From an uncultured Actinomycetes bacterium (GTDB taxonomy: Bacteria; Actinomycetota; Thermoleophilia; Solirubrobacterales; 70-9): a DNA stretch of 5,677 nucleotides. Location of the stretch: positions 1-5,677 of the forward strand of contig CAMPIP010000154.1 of the NCBI GenBank assembly GCA_946886425.1. Direction: 5' to 3'. Within the stretch, counting starts at the first letter, position 1. The number at the start of each line of letters is the position of its first letter. Under the pieces are notes generated by a model, which worked only from the letters and a program-made list of their open reading frames with translations, had not been told where the DNA came from and made no database searches. Made by a program: the position numbers and the translations under genes. Positions 4,652 through 5,677 of this stretch are shown piece by piece.

Positions 4652-5590
4652 CTAGCCGTCCAGCCGGCCCGCGGTCCGCGCCAGGATCGCCCGCACGTAA
4701 CCGGCTTCCCTGGCGACCTGCCAGTGCGTGAAGCGGAGCTGGGTGAGCCCCGCGGCGGTGTGCGTCTGGTCCCGCACCCGGTCCCGGTTCTGCGCGGAGG
4801 GCGTGCGGTGGTACTGCAGCCCGTCCGTCTCGACAACGAGGCCGAGTCGCGGCCAGTAGAAGTCGACCTCGACCCCGTTGACCCACTCTTTCGTCAGTTC
4901 GACCGGGAAGCCGGCCGCCGCGGCGATCGGCCGGAAGAGCCGTTCCAGCTCGTCGTCGGAGAGCCGGAACGTCCGCTTGTCGAGCAGCGCCGCGAGCCGC
5001 TTCACCCCAGGTTCCCCGGCGCGCTCGCTGAGCGCCGCCCGTAGCGCCTCGGGATCGATCAGGTCGTGCTTGTCCGCCTCGTTGACGGCTCGCTCCAGCC
5101 GCCCGTCCGGCAGTTCGGTCGCCAGGTCGACCAGCGTCTGCACCACCGATGTGACCGGAATCCCGCGCCGCTCGGTGACGTCCGCGGAGCGCAGCGTGGG
5201 GCGGCTGCGCGCCCTCAATCCCGAGCGCCGGTGCGCTGAGAGGCGACGCACACTGACGTCGACCCGCCCCGCCGGCTCCGTGCCGATTTTCCAAAGCGCC
5301 GCCGCGCTGCGATGACTCAGCGCCGCCCGGTCTCCGCAGGCGAGGACCGCCGCCATCCAACGCTGCTCGGGTGTCCCCCGCGGCGGTCCGACCGAGTAGA
5401 CGCCGCGCGCCATCCGTCGCAATTGTCCGGTCCCGAGCCGGTGTTCGATCGCGGCCGAGCTGAATCCCAGCGCGAGCAGCTGCGACCGGGCAACCACTTG
5501 GTGCTGCTCGCCCGCCAGCCGCCGCGCCGCCCTGCTCCGCGACGCGATTGCATCTGTCCCGCCCCGCCCTGTGGAGTTTTTCCGTGCCAT
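4652..5590 (-). CDS. AbiEi-type winged-helix plus DUF559 (Vsr/PD-(D/E)XK-like) protein
   Basis: From ATG 5590 the protein has 312 residues. The N-terminal part, LAGEQHQVVARSQLLALGFS SAAIEHRL (about 25-52) and LRRMARGVYSVG (58-68), is the AbiEi antitoxin-type winged helix. A middle domain follows (RWMAAVLACGDRAALSHRSAAALW about 77-100, then GIPVTSVVQTLVDLA about 143-157). The C-terminal DUF559 nuclease-like domain carries DDELERLF (E214), VEVDFYW (D243), LVVETDGLQYH (E254, D256) and RDRVRDQ, which fit a PD-(D/E)XK core. Such fusions are numerous in actinobacteria and their role is not established; a DNA-directed function is inferred from the domains. GTG 5608 would add MDFFHA, but both starts lack a ribosome site and both lie in the 48-nt palindrome. 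No AbiEii-type nucleotidyltransferase partner follows; downstream are three small unknown genes. Confidence 0.87.
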   Translation of the reverse strand: MARKNSTGRGGTDAIASRSRAARRLAGEQHQVVARSQLLALGFSSAAIEHRLGTGQLRRMARGVYSVGPPRGTPEQRWMAAVLACGDRAALSHRSAAALWKIGTEPAGRVDVSVRRLSAHRRSGLRARSRPTLRSADVTERRGIPVTSVVQTLVDLATELPDGRLERAVNEADKHDLIDPEALRAALSERAGEPGVKRLAALLDKRTFRLSDDELERLFRPIAAAAGFPVELTKEWVNGVEVDFYWPRLGLVVETDGLQYHRTPSAQNRDRVRDQTHTAAGLTQLRFTHWQVAREAGYVRAILARTAGRLDG

Positions 5591-5613
5591 GGCATGGAAA
5601 AAGTCCACAGGGC
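5566..5613. repeat. 48-nt near-perfect palindrome at the start of the DUF559 gene
   Basis: Each 24-nt arm reads from the outside GCCCTGTGGA, one mismatch (G5576/G5603), TTTTTCC, one G-T position (5584/5595), then TGCCA to the centre (between 5589 and 5590). Twenty-two of 24 positions are Watson-Crick pairs and one more is a wobble in plus-strand RNA. The T5/A5 blocks stand out in this GC-rich sequence. It may be an operator for the AbiEi-like winged helix, a cruciform or hairpin blocking the start codon, or one copy of a mobile palindromic element. It does not extend beyond 5566-5613. Confidence 0.9.
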
Positions 5614-5677
5614 TCCGCGATTGCCCCCCGTCTCGCCGACGGAGCTCGCGATTTGGGCGGAAGAAAGGGAACTAGGC
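5614..5677. other. Upstream region of the DUF559 gene, no gene seen
   Basis: These 64 bp should carry the DUF559 promoter on the minus strand, but no convincing -35/-10 pair was found. On the plus strand, AAAGGGA near the end (about 5664-5670) resembles a ribosome site and could precede a gene starting just outside the window. That would make the palindrome lie between divergent genes. Confidence 0.3.

Noticed and set aside
4724..5315. Plus-strand open frames across the DUF559 gene
   Set aside because: They are mirror frames of a gene with clear AbiEi and DUF559 motifs; no ribosome sites or family patterns.
4652..5590. Type IV toxin-antitoxin system AbiEi/AbiEii
   Set aside because: The winged helix is AbiEi-like, but no nucleotidyltransferase toxin follows and the C-terminus is DUF559, so this is a different architecture.
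5566..5613. DnaA boxes or replication origin in the palindrome arms
   Set aside because: Only 7 of 9 positions fit the actinobacterial consensus, only two boxes are present, and no origin-type genes are nearby.

Overview
The window is GC-rich (GC concentrated at third codon positions) and gene-dense, with short intergenic gaps and several GTG/TTG starts. Four kinds of gene together point to a high-GC actinobacterium: a DUF2600-type terpene synthase, a decaprenyl-phosphate phosphoribosyltransferase-like UbiA protein, an AbiEi-N/DUF559 protein and TetR regulators with long hydrophilic N-termini. My best guess is class Thermoleophilia (Solirubrobacterales-like). That placement is inference from protein style, not from a marker gene.

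Left part (1-1404): a TetR-family repressor on the minus strand is cut by the window edge. A gene-poor stretch of about 300 bp separates it from a plus-strand gene that looks like a TetR ligand-binding domain with no DNA-binding domain. Just behind that gene, and in front of a convergent gene, lies an isolated strong promoter: TTGACA, 17 bp, extended -10. It can only drive a short transcript of about 110 nt, which ends in a 21-bp bulged hairpin and could encode a leaderless 22-residue peptide.

Centre (1405-3519): a DUF2600 / tetraprenyl-beta-curcumene-synthase-like enzyme (minus) and a UbiA-superfamily polyprenyl-phosphate phosphoribosyltransferase (plus) are divergently arranged. Their ATG codons are only 12 bp apart and sit inside a 20-bp inverted repeat. 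Both families act on long polyprenyl (di)phosphates, so shared control of polyprenyl use is a reasonable guess.

Right part (3520-5677): four minus-strand genes follow one another. An AbiEi-like winged helix plus DUF559 nuclease comes first. It is followed after 14 bp by three small proteins of unknown function, each stop overlapping the next start by 4 nt (ATGA, then GTGA), so those three look translationally coupled. The start of the nuclease gene lies inside a 48-nt near-perfect palindrome (22 of 24 pairs), the most striking non-coding signal in the window.

The observations most worth following up are the 48-nt palindrome, the orphan promoter/hairpin transcript, the HTH-less TetR-like protein, and the very tight divergent terpene-synthase/UbiA pair. 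No complete, already known defence or mobile system could be demonstrated.
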